Positions 45,296-53,523 of a DNA stretch of 64,000 nt are shown piece by piece (within the stretch, counting starts at the first letter, position 1; every line of letters starts with the position of its first letter). The position numbers and the translations under genes are program-made. Below the pieces are notes generated by a model, which was not told where the DNA came from, made no database searches, and saw nothing but the letters and a program-made list of their open reading frames with translations. Origin of the DNA: Pseudomonas vanderleydeniana (GTDB taxonomy: Bacteria; Pseudomonadota; Gammaproteobacteria; Pseudomonadales; Pseudomonadaceae); contig NZ_CP077093.1 of the NCBI RefSeq assembly GCF_014268755.2, forward strand, positions 6,097,501 to 6,161,500. Direction: 5' to 3'.

Positions 45296-45311
45296 CTGAA
45301 AATATTTTCAG
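45296..45311. promoter_or_regulatory. Perfect 16-bp palindrome before the receptor gene
   Basis: CTGAAAATATTTTCAG reads identically on both strands. It lies 11 bases beyond the anti-sigma stop and 93 bases upstream of the receptor start. It may be an operator, or a hairpin separating the sigma/anti-sigma mRNA from the receptor mRNA; a FecI-type promoter for the receptor would be expected in the same 120-base gap. Confidence 0.5.
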
Positions 45312-45322
45312 GCCCGTCTCAA

Positions 45323-46309
45323 TCAGCGCAACACGATGACCCGGCCGAGCAGATTGTGCTGCTCGAAACCCAGCACGCCCTGCAGCGAATCCAGCACCGC
45401 CTGCGGGTCCTTGTTCGGGAAGCTGCCGCTGACCCGGCGCGCCGCCAGGGCATCGTTGAACAGCAGGATACGTCCCGGATAATAGCGCCGCAGATCATCG
45501 ACCACCTCGGCCAGCGAGGACTTCGAGTAGTTCAGCCAGCCCTGGCGCCAGGCCAGTTGCAGCTCGCTGTCGACCGCGTGCAGCGGCTGCGCCGTGCCGT
45601 CGGCATAGGCCTGCTGCTGGTTGGCGGTGAGTATCTGTTGTGGGGCGCCCTTGCCCGGCGTGACGCCGACGCGTCCGGACAGCACCGTGACCCGCGCCCC
45701 CTCATCCTGCAGGCGAACCTCGAACTGGGTACCGAGCACCCGTGCCTCGCCGCCCCTGGCATCGACCACGAACGGCTCGCCGGTGTGACTGACGCTGAAG
45801 AACGCCGAACCGCGGCGCAGGCGCACATGCCGCTCGCCGCCGCTGAAATCCACGGCAATGGCGCTGTCGGTGTCCAGGGTCACCTCGGAACGATCGGCCA
45901 GCGTCACTGTACGCACCTGTCCTGGCGCCGACACATAGTCCGCGCCCAGGTCGTCGAGCCAGCGCTGCGGCTGCCAGCCAGCCCCCATGGCAATCATCAA
46001 CAGCAGGCAGGCGGCCATCGCCAGTGGAGCAGACCAGCGGCGCAATGGGCTGCGGCGCGGCCGATCCATCTCCCTGAGCAGCCCCTGCAGGGCGAAGGCT
46101 TCCTCCTGCGCCAGCCGGCTGGCCGGCACTTCGCTCAGTTCCCAGAGCACCTGGGCCTGGGCATAGGCCTCGGCATGCGCCGGATCGGCCTGCAACCAAC
46201 GGCTGAACAGGGCCTGGTCGGTGCGGCTGGGCTGGTCGTGCAAACGGCTCAACCAGGCCAGTGCGGCCTGTTCCTGATCGGGTGTCACCTGGACGCGGGT
46301 GCTGTTCAT
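45323..46309 (-). CDS. FecR-family anti-sigma/sigma regulator
   Basis: 328 aa. A cytoplasmic N-terminal region (ALAWLSRLHDQPSRTDQALFSRWLQADPAHAEAYAQ, the DUF4880 signature) binds the sigma factor; one membrane helix follows (LAMAACLLLMIAMGAGW, about residues 93-109); the periplasmic FecR domain includes VTLDTDSAIAVDFSGGERHVRL and the C-terminal STN-like stretch that meets the receptor. Its start overlaps the sigma gene stop by 4 bases (ATGA), so they are made together. Confidence 0.93.
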   Translation of the reverse strand: MNSTRVQVTPDQEQAALAWLSRLHDQPSRTDQALFSRWLQADPAHAEAYAQAQVLWELSEVPASRLAQEEAFALQGLLREMDRPRRSPLRRWSAPLAMAACLLLMIAMGAGWQPQRWLDDLGADYVSAPGQVRTVTLADRSEVTLDTDSAIAVDFSGGERHVRLRRGSAFFSVSHTGEPFVVDARGGEARVLGTQFEVRLQDEGARVTVLSGRVGVTPGKGAPQQILTANQQQAYADGTAQPLHAVDSELQLAWRQGWLNYSKSSLAEVVDDLRRYYPGRILLFNDALAARRVSGSFPNKDPQAVLDSLQGVLGFEQHNLLGRVIVLR

Positions 46310-46878
46310 TTCGGTGCATTCCCTGGCGTGCGCGGTGTCTGGGGATCACGAAGGCTGGCCTTGCAGGCTTCGAGGGCGCGCATCATATGTTTTTCCACGG
46401 CACTTTGGGACAAACCCATGACCCTGGCGATGTCGGCGTACTTGCGGCCGTGGATCCGGTTCAGCAGGAAGATCTGCCGTGTGCGCTCCGGCAGCGCCCG
46501 CAGTGCCGCCTCGACGTGGCGCAGGTCGTTGCCGGCCTCGAGCGCCGCCTCGGGCGCCAGGCTTTCGGTGTCCTGTTCGGGCAGCCAGCCTTCGTTGACT
46601 CGCACACGGGCACCCTCGCTACGCAAGTGGTCGATGGCAATGTTGCCAGCACAGCGCAACAGGTAGGTGCTCAACTCCTCCACCTGAACCAGCGGCCGGC
46701 GCCAGAAACGCAGGAACAGGTCCTGCACCAGGTCGGCAGCCGTCGCCCGGCAACCGACCCGGCGGCTGACCAGCGCTTCCATCTGCGAGCGCTGGGACAG
46801 GAACACCCTCAGGAAATGCGCGCGCCCGGCACTGCTGTCCAGGTCGCTGCCTTGCGGCGATTCAGGCGGCGTCAGCAT
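46306..46878 (-). CDS. FecI-type ECF sigma factor
   Basis: About 190 aa from the ATG at 46878 (MLTPPESPQGSDLDSS); the open frame continues to 47031 but that would add an atypical basic extension running into the Fur-box region. Region 2 is seen in ATAADLVQDLFLRFWRRP and LLRCAGNIAIDHLR, region 4 in RALPERTRQIFLLNRIHGRKYADIARVMGLSQSAVEKHM. It should direct transcription of the receptor gene when its FecR partner is signalled. Position matches fiuI/foxI-type loci. Confidence 0.9.
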   Translation of the reverse strand: MLTPPESPQGSDLDSSAGRAHFLRVFLSQRSQMEALVSRRVGCRATAADLVQDLFLRFWRRPLVQVEELSTYLLRCAGNIAIDHLRSEGARVRVNEGWLPEQDTESLAPEAALEAGNDLRHVEAALRALPERTRQIFLLNRIHGRKYADIARVMGLSQSAVEKHMMRALEACKASLRDPQTPRTPGNAPK

Positions 46879-47032
46879 CAGGTTCAAGACAGCACCCGCG
46901 AAGTGACGGCCAGACAATAGGAGGCGGACAGCCCGCCAGCGCTGCTTTTCATGGATCGACCTTGGAAACGGGAAGATGCGAAGGGCAACGGCCGGGAGCC
47001 CCTTCGCACGCCGCTGCAGATAATTGCGCAAT

Positions 47033-47051
47033 ATTAATGATAAATATTCTC
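47033..47051. promoter_or_regulatory. Fur box
   Basis: The 19 bases match the Fur consensus GATAATGATAATCATTATC at 14 positions by my alignment, with TTAATGATAA in the first half. It lies in the AT-rich part of the gap between the divergent sigma genes, 155 bases upstream of the minus-strand sigma start, and should repress it when iron is plentiful. Confidence 0.65.
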
Positions 47052-47133
47052 ATACGCAAAAGACGCCGACGAATATCCCCTCCACCACGGCTCGGGGTGG
47101 ATTGCCGAATGCCATGATCGGGCCATACAATGC

Positions 47134-47148
47134 GAACAATTCTTGTTC
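47134..47148. promoter_or_regulatory. Palindrome GAACAA-TTC-TTGTTC before fecI
   Basis: A perfect 6-3-6 inverted repeat followed by TCTTACGCATTC, 13 bases upstream of the first possible fecI ATG. Its spacing and the flanking TGCG/CGCA suggest a second Fur site for the plus-strand operon, but the match to the consensus is weaker than at 47033. Confidence 0.45.
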
Positions 47149-47160
47149 TCTTACGCATTC

Positions 47161-47673
47161 ATGTCAGTTGCCGGAGTGCTAACGGTGCCCCACGCGCATA
47201 CCGTCGAAGTCCTTTACCACGCCCACCATGGCTGGCTCACCGGCTGGTTGCGGCGTCGGCTCGGTTGCCCGGAAAACGCCGCGGACCTGGCCCAGGACAC
47301 CTTCATCAAGCTCCTGGCGGCGCGAGAAACACCGCAGTTGGTCGAACCCCGCGCGTTCCTGACCACCATCGCCAAGCGCGTGCTGTTCAACCATTACCGG
47401 CGCCAGGACCTGGAACGTGCCTACCTGGAAACCCTCGCGCAGTTCCCGCAAATGCTCGCGCCGTCCGAGGAAGAGAAAGCGATCATCCTGCAGACCCTGG
47501 TGGAGCTGGACCAATTGCTCGACGGGCTGCCACGCCTGGTGAAACGCGCGTTCCTGCTCTCCCAGATCGACGGCCTGAGCCAGGGTGCCATCGCCCTTGA
47601 GCTGGGCATCTCGATCGCCACCGTCAAGCGTCACCTGACCAAGGCAGCGATGCGCTGTTACTTCGCCCTGTGA
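47161..47673 (+). CDS. fecI: ECF sigma factor FecI
   Basis: Sigma factor for the ferric citrate receptor gene. About 170 aa. Region 2: LTGWLRRRLGCPENAADLAQDTFIKLL; region 4: LDGLPRLVKRAFLLSQIDGLSQGAIALELGISIATVKRHL. The ATG at 47161 is given; a GTG at 47185 (MPHAHTVEVLYHAH) has GGAG at better spacing and may be the true start. It is transcribed away from the other sigma gene and overlaps the start region of fecR. Confidence 0.9.
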   Translation: MSVAGVLTVPHAHTVEVLYHAHHGWLTGWLRRRLGCPENAADLAQDTFIKLLAARETPQLVEPRAFLTTIAKRVLFNHYRRQDLERAYLETLAQFPQMLAPSEEEKAIILQTLVELDQLLDGLPRLVKRAFLLSQIDGLSQGAIALELGISIATVKRHLTKAAMRCYFAL

Positions 47674-47681
47674 GGTCGTCG

Positions 47682-48635
47682 ATGCCGGGGGCGGCGAACT
47701 TTTCCAACCAGGTCGCCGAGCAGGCGGTGCACTGGCTGATGGAAGTCCAGGACGGCCCACTCGATCCGCGCCGGCAGCAGGCACTGCAGCAATGGTTGGC
47801 CGACCATGGTGAACACCAGCGGGCGTGGGAGCATATCCAGAGGGTTAATCAACGGCTGCGCGGGCTCTCCTCGCCACTGGCCCATGCCGCACTGAACGCA
47901 CCGCGCAGCCACGGCCGGCGACAGGCATTCAAACTGCTGCTGTTGCTCGGTACCGGTTCGGCACTGGGCTGGGGTTTTCGCGAACACAACCCGCTCACGC
48001 CATTGCTGGCCGACTACCGCACCTCGGTCGGCCAACGCCGCCAGGTGCAACTGGCCGATGGCAGTCAACTGCAGCTCAACACCGACAGCGCCGTCGATGT
48101 TCGTTTCGATGCCGGGCAACGGCGGGTCCGCCTGCTCGAGGGGCAGGTCCTGCTGACTGCAACGGCGGACAGCCGTCCGTTGCTGCTCACCACGGCCCAG
48201 GGTAAGGCCCGCATGCAGCAGGCGCGGATCGACGTCCGGCAGTGGCGCGACCATACGCAACTGGCGGTACTCGACGGCCAGGTCGAACTGCGCCCCGGCG
48301 ACTGGGGCGGCGCACCGTTGCTGCTGCCGAAGAACCAGCAGGTACGCTTCAACCGCCAGGGCTGGGAAACACCGCAGCCGGTCGAGGCCGGCAACAGCGC
48401 CTGGACCGAGGGCATGCTGGTGGCTGCGCACATGCGCCTGGAGGATTTTCTCGACGAACTGGGCCGCTATCGTCGCGGGCAACTGCACTGTGATCCACGG
48501 GTCGCCAACCTGCTGATCTCCGGCAGTTACCCACTGGACGACAGCGAACGCATTCTCGACCTGCTGGAAATCAGCCTGCCCATACGGGTAAGGCGCTTCA
48601 CCCGCTATTGGCTGAGCATCGAGGCACGGGCCTGA
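47682..48635 (+). CDS. fecR: FecR anti-sigma/signal transducer
   Basis: 317 aa. Cytoplasmic DUF4880-type start (VAEQAVHWLMEVQDGPLDPRRQQALQQWL...), one membrane helix (FKLLLLLGTGSALGWGF, about residues 84-100), and a periplasmic FecR domain (LADGSQLQLNTDSAVDVRF). It passes the ferric-citrate signal from FecA to FecI. The ATG at 47682 has GAGG upstream; a GTG at 47670 overlaps the fecI stop. The role is assigned from neighbours fecI and fecA. Confidence 0.9.
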   Translation: MPGAANFSNQVAEQAVHWLMEVQDGPLDPRRQQALQQWLADHGEHQRAWEHIQRVNQRLRGLSSPLAHAALNAPRSHGRRQAFKLLLLLGTGSALGWGFREHNPLTPLLADYRTSVGQRRQVQLADGSQLQLNTDSAVDVRFDAGQRRVRLLEGQVLLTATADSRPLLLTTAQGKARMQQARIDVRQWRDHTQLAVLDGQVELRPGDWGGAPLLLPKNQQVRFNRQGWETPQPVEAGNSAWTEGMLVAAHMRLEDFLDELGRYRRGQLHCDPRVANLLISGSYPLDDSERILDLLEISLPIRVRRFTRYWLSIEARA

Positions 48636-48733
48636 GGCGGCCATGAAAAAAATCGAAAAAGAGTGAGCCGTTTTCCCAGTGTCGCGTGACAGAGAAGGAA
48701 AGCCACCTTGACTCACCTTCTCAGGATCACCGC

Positions 48734-51088
48734 ATGCCCTCTCAAGCGTCCCGTCTTACACCTCTCGCCCGCGCCCTGCGCTATCTGCTGCTGGGTGCCA
48801 GCCTGAGCCTGGGCAGCCTGGCCCGCGCCGAGGAAGCACCGACCCGGCACTACCAGATCGCACCGACCTCGCTGGAAAACGCCCTCAACCAGTTCGGCCG
48901 CCAGGCTGGCGTACTGGTTTCCTTCGGCTCCCAAGTCACCGGCGACCTGCAAAGCCACGGGCTGAAGGGTGACTACAGCCCCGCCGCCGGGCTCGCGGCC
49001 TTGCTCGAAGGCACCGGCCTGCAGGCCCGCGATGAAGGCAACAACGCCTTCAGCCTGCAACCGGCAACGGCTGCCGCCGCCCAGACAACACTGGAGCTGG
49101 GCACCTCGACCGTGGTGGGCGATTGGCTCGGATCCGCCGAACAGAGCAACGTCTTCGAGCATCCCGGTGCCCGTGACGTGATCCGTCGCGAAGAGTTCGA
49201 ACGCCAGGGCGCCACCCAGGCCCGCGATGTGCTCAATCGCATTCCCGGCGTGAACGCGCCGGAGAACAACGGCACCGGCAGCCATGACATGGCGCTCAAC
49301 TTCGGCATCCGCGGCCTCAACCCACGGCTGGCTTCACGCTCGACGGTGCTGATGGACGGCATCCCGGTGCCGTTCGCCCCCTACGGCCAGCCACAACTGT
49401 CCTTCGCGCCAGTGAGCATGGGCAACCTGGATGCCGTCGACGTCGTTCGCGGCGGCGGCGCGGTGCGCTACGGCCCGCAGAACGTCGGCGGCATCGTCAA
49501 CTTCGTGACCCGCGCGATCCCGGAGACGCCGACGGTCAAGGGCGGTTTCCAGACCGAAGTCAGCCCGTCCTCGACCCAGGACGGCTTCAAGCGCACTGGC
49601 AACCTGCTGGCCGGCGGCACCGCCGACAACGGCCTCGGCGGCGCCCTGCTGTATTCCGGCACCCGTGGCAGTGACTGGCGCGAACACAGCGACACCGAGA
49701 TCGACGACCTGATCCTCAAGGGCAAGTACCAGCTCGACGAGGCCAACAGCTTCACCGCCATGGCCCAGTACTACGAAGGCCAGGCCGACATGCCCGGCGG
49801 CCTGAGCAGTGCGGCCTACGCTGCCGATCCCTACCAGTCGACCCGCCTCAAGGACAGCTTCTGGGGTCGAAGGACGATGTTCGACTTCGGCTACCGCTAC
49901 CAGCAGGACCGCCGCGAATTCACCGTGAACAGTTTCTTCACCAAGACCCTGCGCAGCGGTTACCTGGACCAGGGCAGCTTCCTCTCGCTGTCCCCGCGCG
50001 AGTACTGGGTACGCGGCGTGGAGACCCGTTTCAGCCAGGGCTTCGACCTCGGCGACACGGTGCACGAGCTGGGCGTCGGCTATCGCTACCTCAACGAGGC
50101 CGGCCACGAGCTGCGCTATCGCACACCGATCACCAGCAACCAGGTGTTCCCCAGCACCGACAGCCGCAATGACCGCGACACCCGTGGTGCGACCGAGGCC
50201 CATGCGTTCTTCATCGATGACCGCATCGATATCGGCAAGTGGACACTCACCCCGGGTATCCGCTACGAGATGATCGATACCCGGCAGAACAACAACCTGA
50301 CCCAGGCGAAGTACCAGGGCAACTACAACACCGCCCTGCCCGCGCTGAACGTGCTGTATCACCTGAATGAAAGCTGGAACCTCTACGCCAATACCGAGGG
50401 CTCGTTCGGCAGCGTGCAATACAGCCAGATGCCCAACCGGGTCGCCGGTGGCGAAGTGAAACCGGAAAAGGCGCGGACCTGGGAACTCGGCACCCGCTAT
50501 GACAACGGCAGCCTGCGTGCGGAGGTCGGCGCGTTCCTGATCAATTTCGACAACCAGTACGACAGCAACCAGACCAACGACACGGTGATCGCCCGTGGCC
50601 AGACCCGTCACCAGGGGATCGAGACCAGCGTCAACTATGCCCTCGACGGGCTGAGCCCGGCGTTGTCCGGATTCGATGTCTACGCGACCTACGCCTACGT
50701 CGACGCGACCATCCGCGAGGACGGCCCGAACAAGGGCAATCGCGTACCGTTCTCCTCCAAGCACAAGGGTACCCTGGGCGTCAGCTATACCGAGGGCCCG
50801 TGGAAGCTGAACCTGGACAGCAGCTACCAGAGCAGCCAGTTCGCCGACAACGCCAACACCCGCGCGGAAAGTGCCGACGGCAGCACCGGGCGGATTCCCG
50901 GCTACATGCTGTTCAGCAGCCGCGCGGCCTACGATTTCGGCCCACAGCTGTCGGACCTGAACGTTGCCGTCGGGGTGAAGAACATCTTCAACCACCAGTA
51001 CTTCACCCGGTCATTCGACGACAACAACAAGGGCAAGTACGTGGGTGAGCCACGCACGGTCTACCTGCAGACCTCCGTGGCCTTCTGA
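48734..51088 (+). CDS. fecA: Ferric dicitrate TonB-dependent receptor FecA
   Basis: 784-aa outer-membrane receptor. The plug region has a stretch very close to E. coli FecA: FGIRGLNPRLASRSTVL and DGIPVPFAPYGQPQLS, then DVVRGGGAVRYGPQNVGG; this is the basis for the name. It has a signal peptide ending LARAEE, then an STN signalling domain (about residues 38-110) able to contact FecR, then the barrel ending TSVAF. The start at 48734 is preceded by AGGA; a longer frame begins at 48686. A bidirectional terminator follows. Confidence 0.95.
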   Translation: MPSQASRLTPLARALRYLLLGASLSLGSLARAEEAPTRHYQIAPTSLENALNQFGRQAGVLVSFGSQVTGDLQSHGLKGDYSPAAGLAALLEGTGLQARDEGNNAFSLQPATAAAAQTTLELGTSTVVGDWLGSAEQSNVFEHPGARDVIRREEFERQGATQARDVLNRIPGVNAPENNGTGSHDMALNFGIRGLNPRLASRSTVLMDGIPVPFAPYGQPQLSFAPVSMGNLDAVDVVRGGGAVRYGPQNVGGIVNFVTRAIPETPTVKGGFQTEVSPSSTQDGFKRTGNLLAGGTADNGLGGALLYSGTRGSDWREHSDTEIDDLILKGKYQLDEANSFTAMAQYYEGQADMPGGLSSAAYAADPYQSTRLKDSFWGRRTMFDFGYRYQQDRREFTVNSFFTKTLRSGYLDQGSFLSLSPREYWVRGVETRFSQGFDLGDTVHELGVGYRYLNEAGHELRYRTPITSNQVFPSTDSRNDRDTRGATEAHAFFIDDRIDIGKWTLTPGIRYEMIDTRQNNNLTQAKYQGNYNTALPALNVLYHLNESWNLYANTEGSFGSVQYSQMPNRVAGGEVKPEKARTWELGTRYDNGSLRAEVGAFLINFDNQYDSNQTNDTVIARGQTRHQGIETSVNYALDGLSPALSGFDVYATYAYVDATIREDGPNKGNRVPFSSKHKGTLGVSYTEGPWKLNLDSSYQSSQFADNANTRAESADGSTGRIPGYMLFSSRAAYDFGPQLSDLNVAVGVKNIFNHQYFTRSFDDNNKGKYVGEPRTVYLQTSVAF

Positions 51089-51112
51089 ACCTGGTTCACG
51101 CCGCAATAAAAA

Positions 51113-51134
51113 AGGGCCTGCGCATGCAGGCCCT
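51113..51134. terminator. Bidirectional terminator fecA / hpf-like gene
   Basis: AGGGCCTGC (51113-51121) and GCAGGCCCT (51126-51134) form a perfect 9-bp stem with a 4-base loop. On the plus strand CTTTCTT follows; on the minus strand TTTTTTATT follows. It serves both convergent genes. Confidence 0.92.
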
Positions 51135-51153
51135 CTTTCTTCAGCGCTGACGG

Positions 51154-51567
51154 TCAGCCATTGGCGGCCAGGCGTACGCGCTCTTTCTCTTCGAACTCCT
51201 CTTCCAGAAGGGCATCCCCCAGGTCGCGACGCTCGCCCCTGACAAGGGTGGCGCGCTTGGCCGCCAGTTTGCCGAACAGGTGTTCCAGTGCATGCTCCAG
51301 CTTGCTGGAGGCCCCATCGATCGCCTGCTCCAGCGTATCGGCCTTATGGGTGACGGAAATCGGTTGGCGGCCTTTTGGCCGGGCTTCGATCTGGCAACGA
51401 ATATCATGGGGGCCGGGCTTGTCGCCGTTCTCATCCCCAAGGTGGACCTCGACCCGGGTCAGGTCGTCTTCGTAGCGTTCGAGCGTGCTCTCAACGGTAG
51501 TACGGACCCACTCCTCCAGTCGTTTGCTGCTTTGAATATGGTTATCACTATTGACTTGGATTTGCAT
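51154..51567 (-). CDS. HPF/RaiA-like ribosome-associated protein
   Basis: 137 aa resembling the S30AE fold of hibernation factors, with MQIQVNSDNHIQSSKRLEEWV at the start, RVEVHLGDENGDKPGPHDIRCQIEARPKGRQPISVTHKADTLEQAIDGASSKLEHAL in the middle, and an acidic/helical tail of about 30 residues. It probably binds the small ribosomal subunit under stress. It is distinct from the HPF usually found next to rpoN. AAGGGAAG precedes the ATG. Convergent with fecA. Confidence 0.85.
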   Translation of the reverse strand: MQIQVNSDNHIQSSKRLEEWVRTTVESTLERYEDDLTRVEVHLGDENGDKPGPHDIRCQIEARPKGRQPISVTHKADTLEQAIDGASSKLEHALEHLFGKLAAKRATLVRGERRDLGDALLEEEFEEKERVRLAANG

Positions 51568-51593
51568 AGTTCTTCCCTTATTTCAGCTAGCTC

Positions 51594-51643
51594 GCAAGAG
51601 GTTCGCCGCACCGCTGGAGGCAGTGCAAAACGTAGCCTCTTGC
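51594..51643 (-). other. Leader inverted repeat of the HPF-like gene
   Basis: GCAAGAGG (51594-51601) and CCTCTTGC (51636-51643) form a perfect 8-bp inverted repeat with a 34-base spacer, 26 bases upstream of the HPF-like start. It could be a 5' leader structure or operator. Confidence 0.4.
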
Positions 51644-51848
51644 CTACAGAGTTGGGCAGTTGGAAAAACAATTCAAGCCCTTTGAAAAGATAAATTTTTT
51701 CCGACAAAAAAAGCCGGACAAGCCCTGAAAGCACTGGTATGGTCGGAAATTGGGTCGGCCCTTCACATCAGAAATTTCTTGATACACGTCAACTGAAAAC
51801 CCCCATCGCATCGATTTCCCGCACAGGGAGAACGCCTCGCCAGCGATA

Positions 51849-51865
51849 CGGCACAAGGCTTGCTT
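51849..51865 (+). promoter_or_regulatory. Sigma-54 (-24/-12) promoter candidate
   Basis: CGGCACAAGGCTTGCTT matches the sigma-54 pattern GGCAC-N5-TTGCT with GG and GC separated by exactly 10 bases. It points towards the DUF3509 gene, whose start is 130 bases downstream. The 427-base gap 51568-51994 otherwise holds the HPF-like leader and an AT-rich patch at 51684-51712; no gene in it is convincing. Confidence 0.55.
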
Positions 51866-51994
51866 CGCTCATTGCCCGTACGGCGACGCCAGCACGAGGC
51901 CAGTGCCGCCGGACGGCCGGTGGTCCGGAATAACGAACCAATCCGGTTTCCACGCAGTCAATGCCTGCATGTTCCGATCAGAGCGGTGAAAACC

Positions 51995-52318
51995 ATGGAC
52001 AATCCCTTCCAGTTGATCAACGACGCCTTCCAGCCCGAGTACCGGGTCAACCTGAGCCTGCAGGGCCTGGACGGCAGCATCCTGCTGACCCTGTCCAACG
52101 CCGGCGGCGTGGTCGCCAAGCGGATGATCAGCCCGGCGCAACGCAATGACCCGCAACGCCTCAAACGCCTGATCCAGAGCGTGCAATTCGGCATCGCCAT
52201 CGAGCAGGGCCACAGCGCGCTGGACATCCTCACCGCCATGACCGACGACGACAACCTGAAGCTGCTGGCCCGCCCGCCCCAAGCTTCCCGGCCTGAACTG
52301 CGCTACGTAGCGATCTAG
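51995..52318 (+). CDS. DUF3509 protein
   Basis: 107 aa, start at MDNPFQLINDAFQPEYRVNL with GAGCGG upstream; the frame before it is not coding. Members of this Pseudomonas family are small soluble proteins with a beta-rich first half (LSLQGLDGSILLTLSNAGGVV) and a helical second half (QRLKRLIQSVQFGIAIEQG). Function is unknown. The last 4 bases overlap the end of the convergent DUF1501 gene. Confidence 0.85.
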   Translation: MDNPFQLINDAFQPEYRVNLSLQGLDGSILLTLSNAGGVVAKRMISPAQRNDPQRLKRLIQSVQFGIAIEQGHSALDILTAMTDDDNLKLLARPPQASRPELRYVAI

Positions 52319-53517
52319 ACCAGTTGCAGCCCATTGGGGCGTGCACCGGGGAAAACGACCTGCAATTGCGCAGCGGACAATCCCCAGGTCCGCCCCAGCA
52401 GCCCGCCCAACAGGTCGCGGTAGTTGTTGAGCACCGGGTAGTCGCGATTCTGCAGCAGGCTGGCCGCGTTCACCGCCACCTGCTCACCGGCGATCCGCCC
52501 ACCGTGCACGCTGCCCCCGAGTACCCAGTACACCGTGCCATGCCCGTGGTCGGTGCCGCGGTTGCCGTTCTCGCGAAAGGTCCGACCGAACTCCGAGGCC
52601 ACCACCACCGTGGTGTTTTTCCACTGGTCGCCCATCGCCTCGGCAAACGCCGCCAGGCCCTGCCCGAGGTTGGCCAGGTTGTTCGACAGCTGGCCATGGG
52701 CGCCGCCCTGGTTGACATGGGTGTCCCAGCCACCGACATCGACAAAGCCCAGGCGGTACTGATCACACAGCAAGGTGGCAATGCGCCGGGTTTCACCGGC
52801 GAAGTTGCCCGCCGTCGGCGCACCGCGCCCGGCCTTCTGCATCTCGTCCTGCAGCTCCCGGGAGACCTGCTGGCGCAACGCCAGGCCGTCGCTGACCGGC
52901 GCCGCGAGCGAAGTGCCCTTGTACATCGAGGCTAGAATGTTCGACTGCCGCTCATCGAACACCGGTTTCGATACCCCGCGCAGCGACAGGTTGGGGATAT
53001 CCCGCCCTCCCTGGAAGCTCAACGGCAGCGCATCGGTGAAAGCAATCGGCGAGCTGCCGGAAACCGCACCGGCCAGGCGGGCGAGGAAGCCCGAGCCGTA
53101 GTGACCACGTTGCGCGCCGGGCTGACCGGCCTCGATATTGTCCTGGGTCTCGAAATGGCTGCGGGACAGGTCGTCGGTGCCGGCAAAGGGGATGAAAGCG
53201 ATTTGCTTGCGCTGCCACAACGGATACAGCGAATCGCGCAGGGCCGGGTTCAACCCCCAGTGGGCATCCAGGGCAATGGCGCTGTCGGCGTTGTGCGTAT
53301 CAGGCCGGGCAATCGCCAGGCTTGGCCGTGATTCGTAGTAGAAGTCGCTGCCATAGGGCACCAAGAGGTTGTTGCAGTCGTAGCCGCCACGCAGGAACAC
53401 CATCAGGAAACGCGGCGCCGACACGGGTGCGGCGAACAGCCGTGTGGAAAACGACAGGCCCGGCAGGGTCACCGCAGTGGCTGCGCAGCCCAGCAGAAAA
53501 TCTCGACGATTCATCAT
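52315..53517 (-). CDS. DUF1501 secreted protein
   Basis: 400 aa. The N-terminus MMNRRDFLLGCAATAVTLPG looks like a Tat-type signal (RRDFLLG). The family is related to sulfatases and alkaline phosphatases; seen here are FLMVFLRGGYDCNNLLVPYG, DVGGWDTHVNQGG and GTDHGHGTVYWVLGG with possible metal ligands (D, H). Usually encoded beside a DUF1800 protein, as here (6 bases apart), so they probably act together in the cell envelope. The substrate is unknown. Confidence 0.88.
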   Translation of the reverse strand: MMNRRDFLLGCAATAVTLPGLSFSTRLFAAPVSAPRFLMVFLRGGYDCNNLLVPYGSDFYYESRPSLAIARPDTHNADSAIALDAHWGLNPALRDSLYPLWQRKQIAFIPFAGTDDLSRSHFETQDNIEAGQPGAQRGHYGSGFLARLAGAVSGSSPIAFTDALPLSFQGGRDIPNLSLRGVSKPVFDERQSNILASMYKGTSLAAPVSDGLALRQQVSRELQDEMQKAGRGAPTAGNFAGETRRIATLLCDQYRLGFVDVGGWDTHVNQGGAHGQLSNNLANLGQGLAAFAEAMGDQWKNTTVVVASEFGRTFRENGNRGTDHGHGTVYWVLGGSVHGGRIAGEQVAVNAASLLQNRDYPVLNNYRDLLGGLLGRTWGLSAAQLQVVFPGARPNGLQLV

Positions 53518-53523
53518 GGCACC

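Noticed and set aside
46878..47031. N-terminal extension of the minus-strand ECF sigma factor
   Set aside because: The frame stays open to 47031, but the added residues are basic and unlike ECF sigma factors, and this start would place the coding sequence next to the Fur box with no room for a leader.
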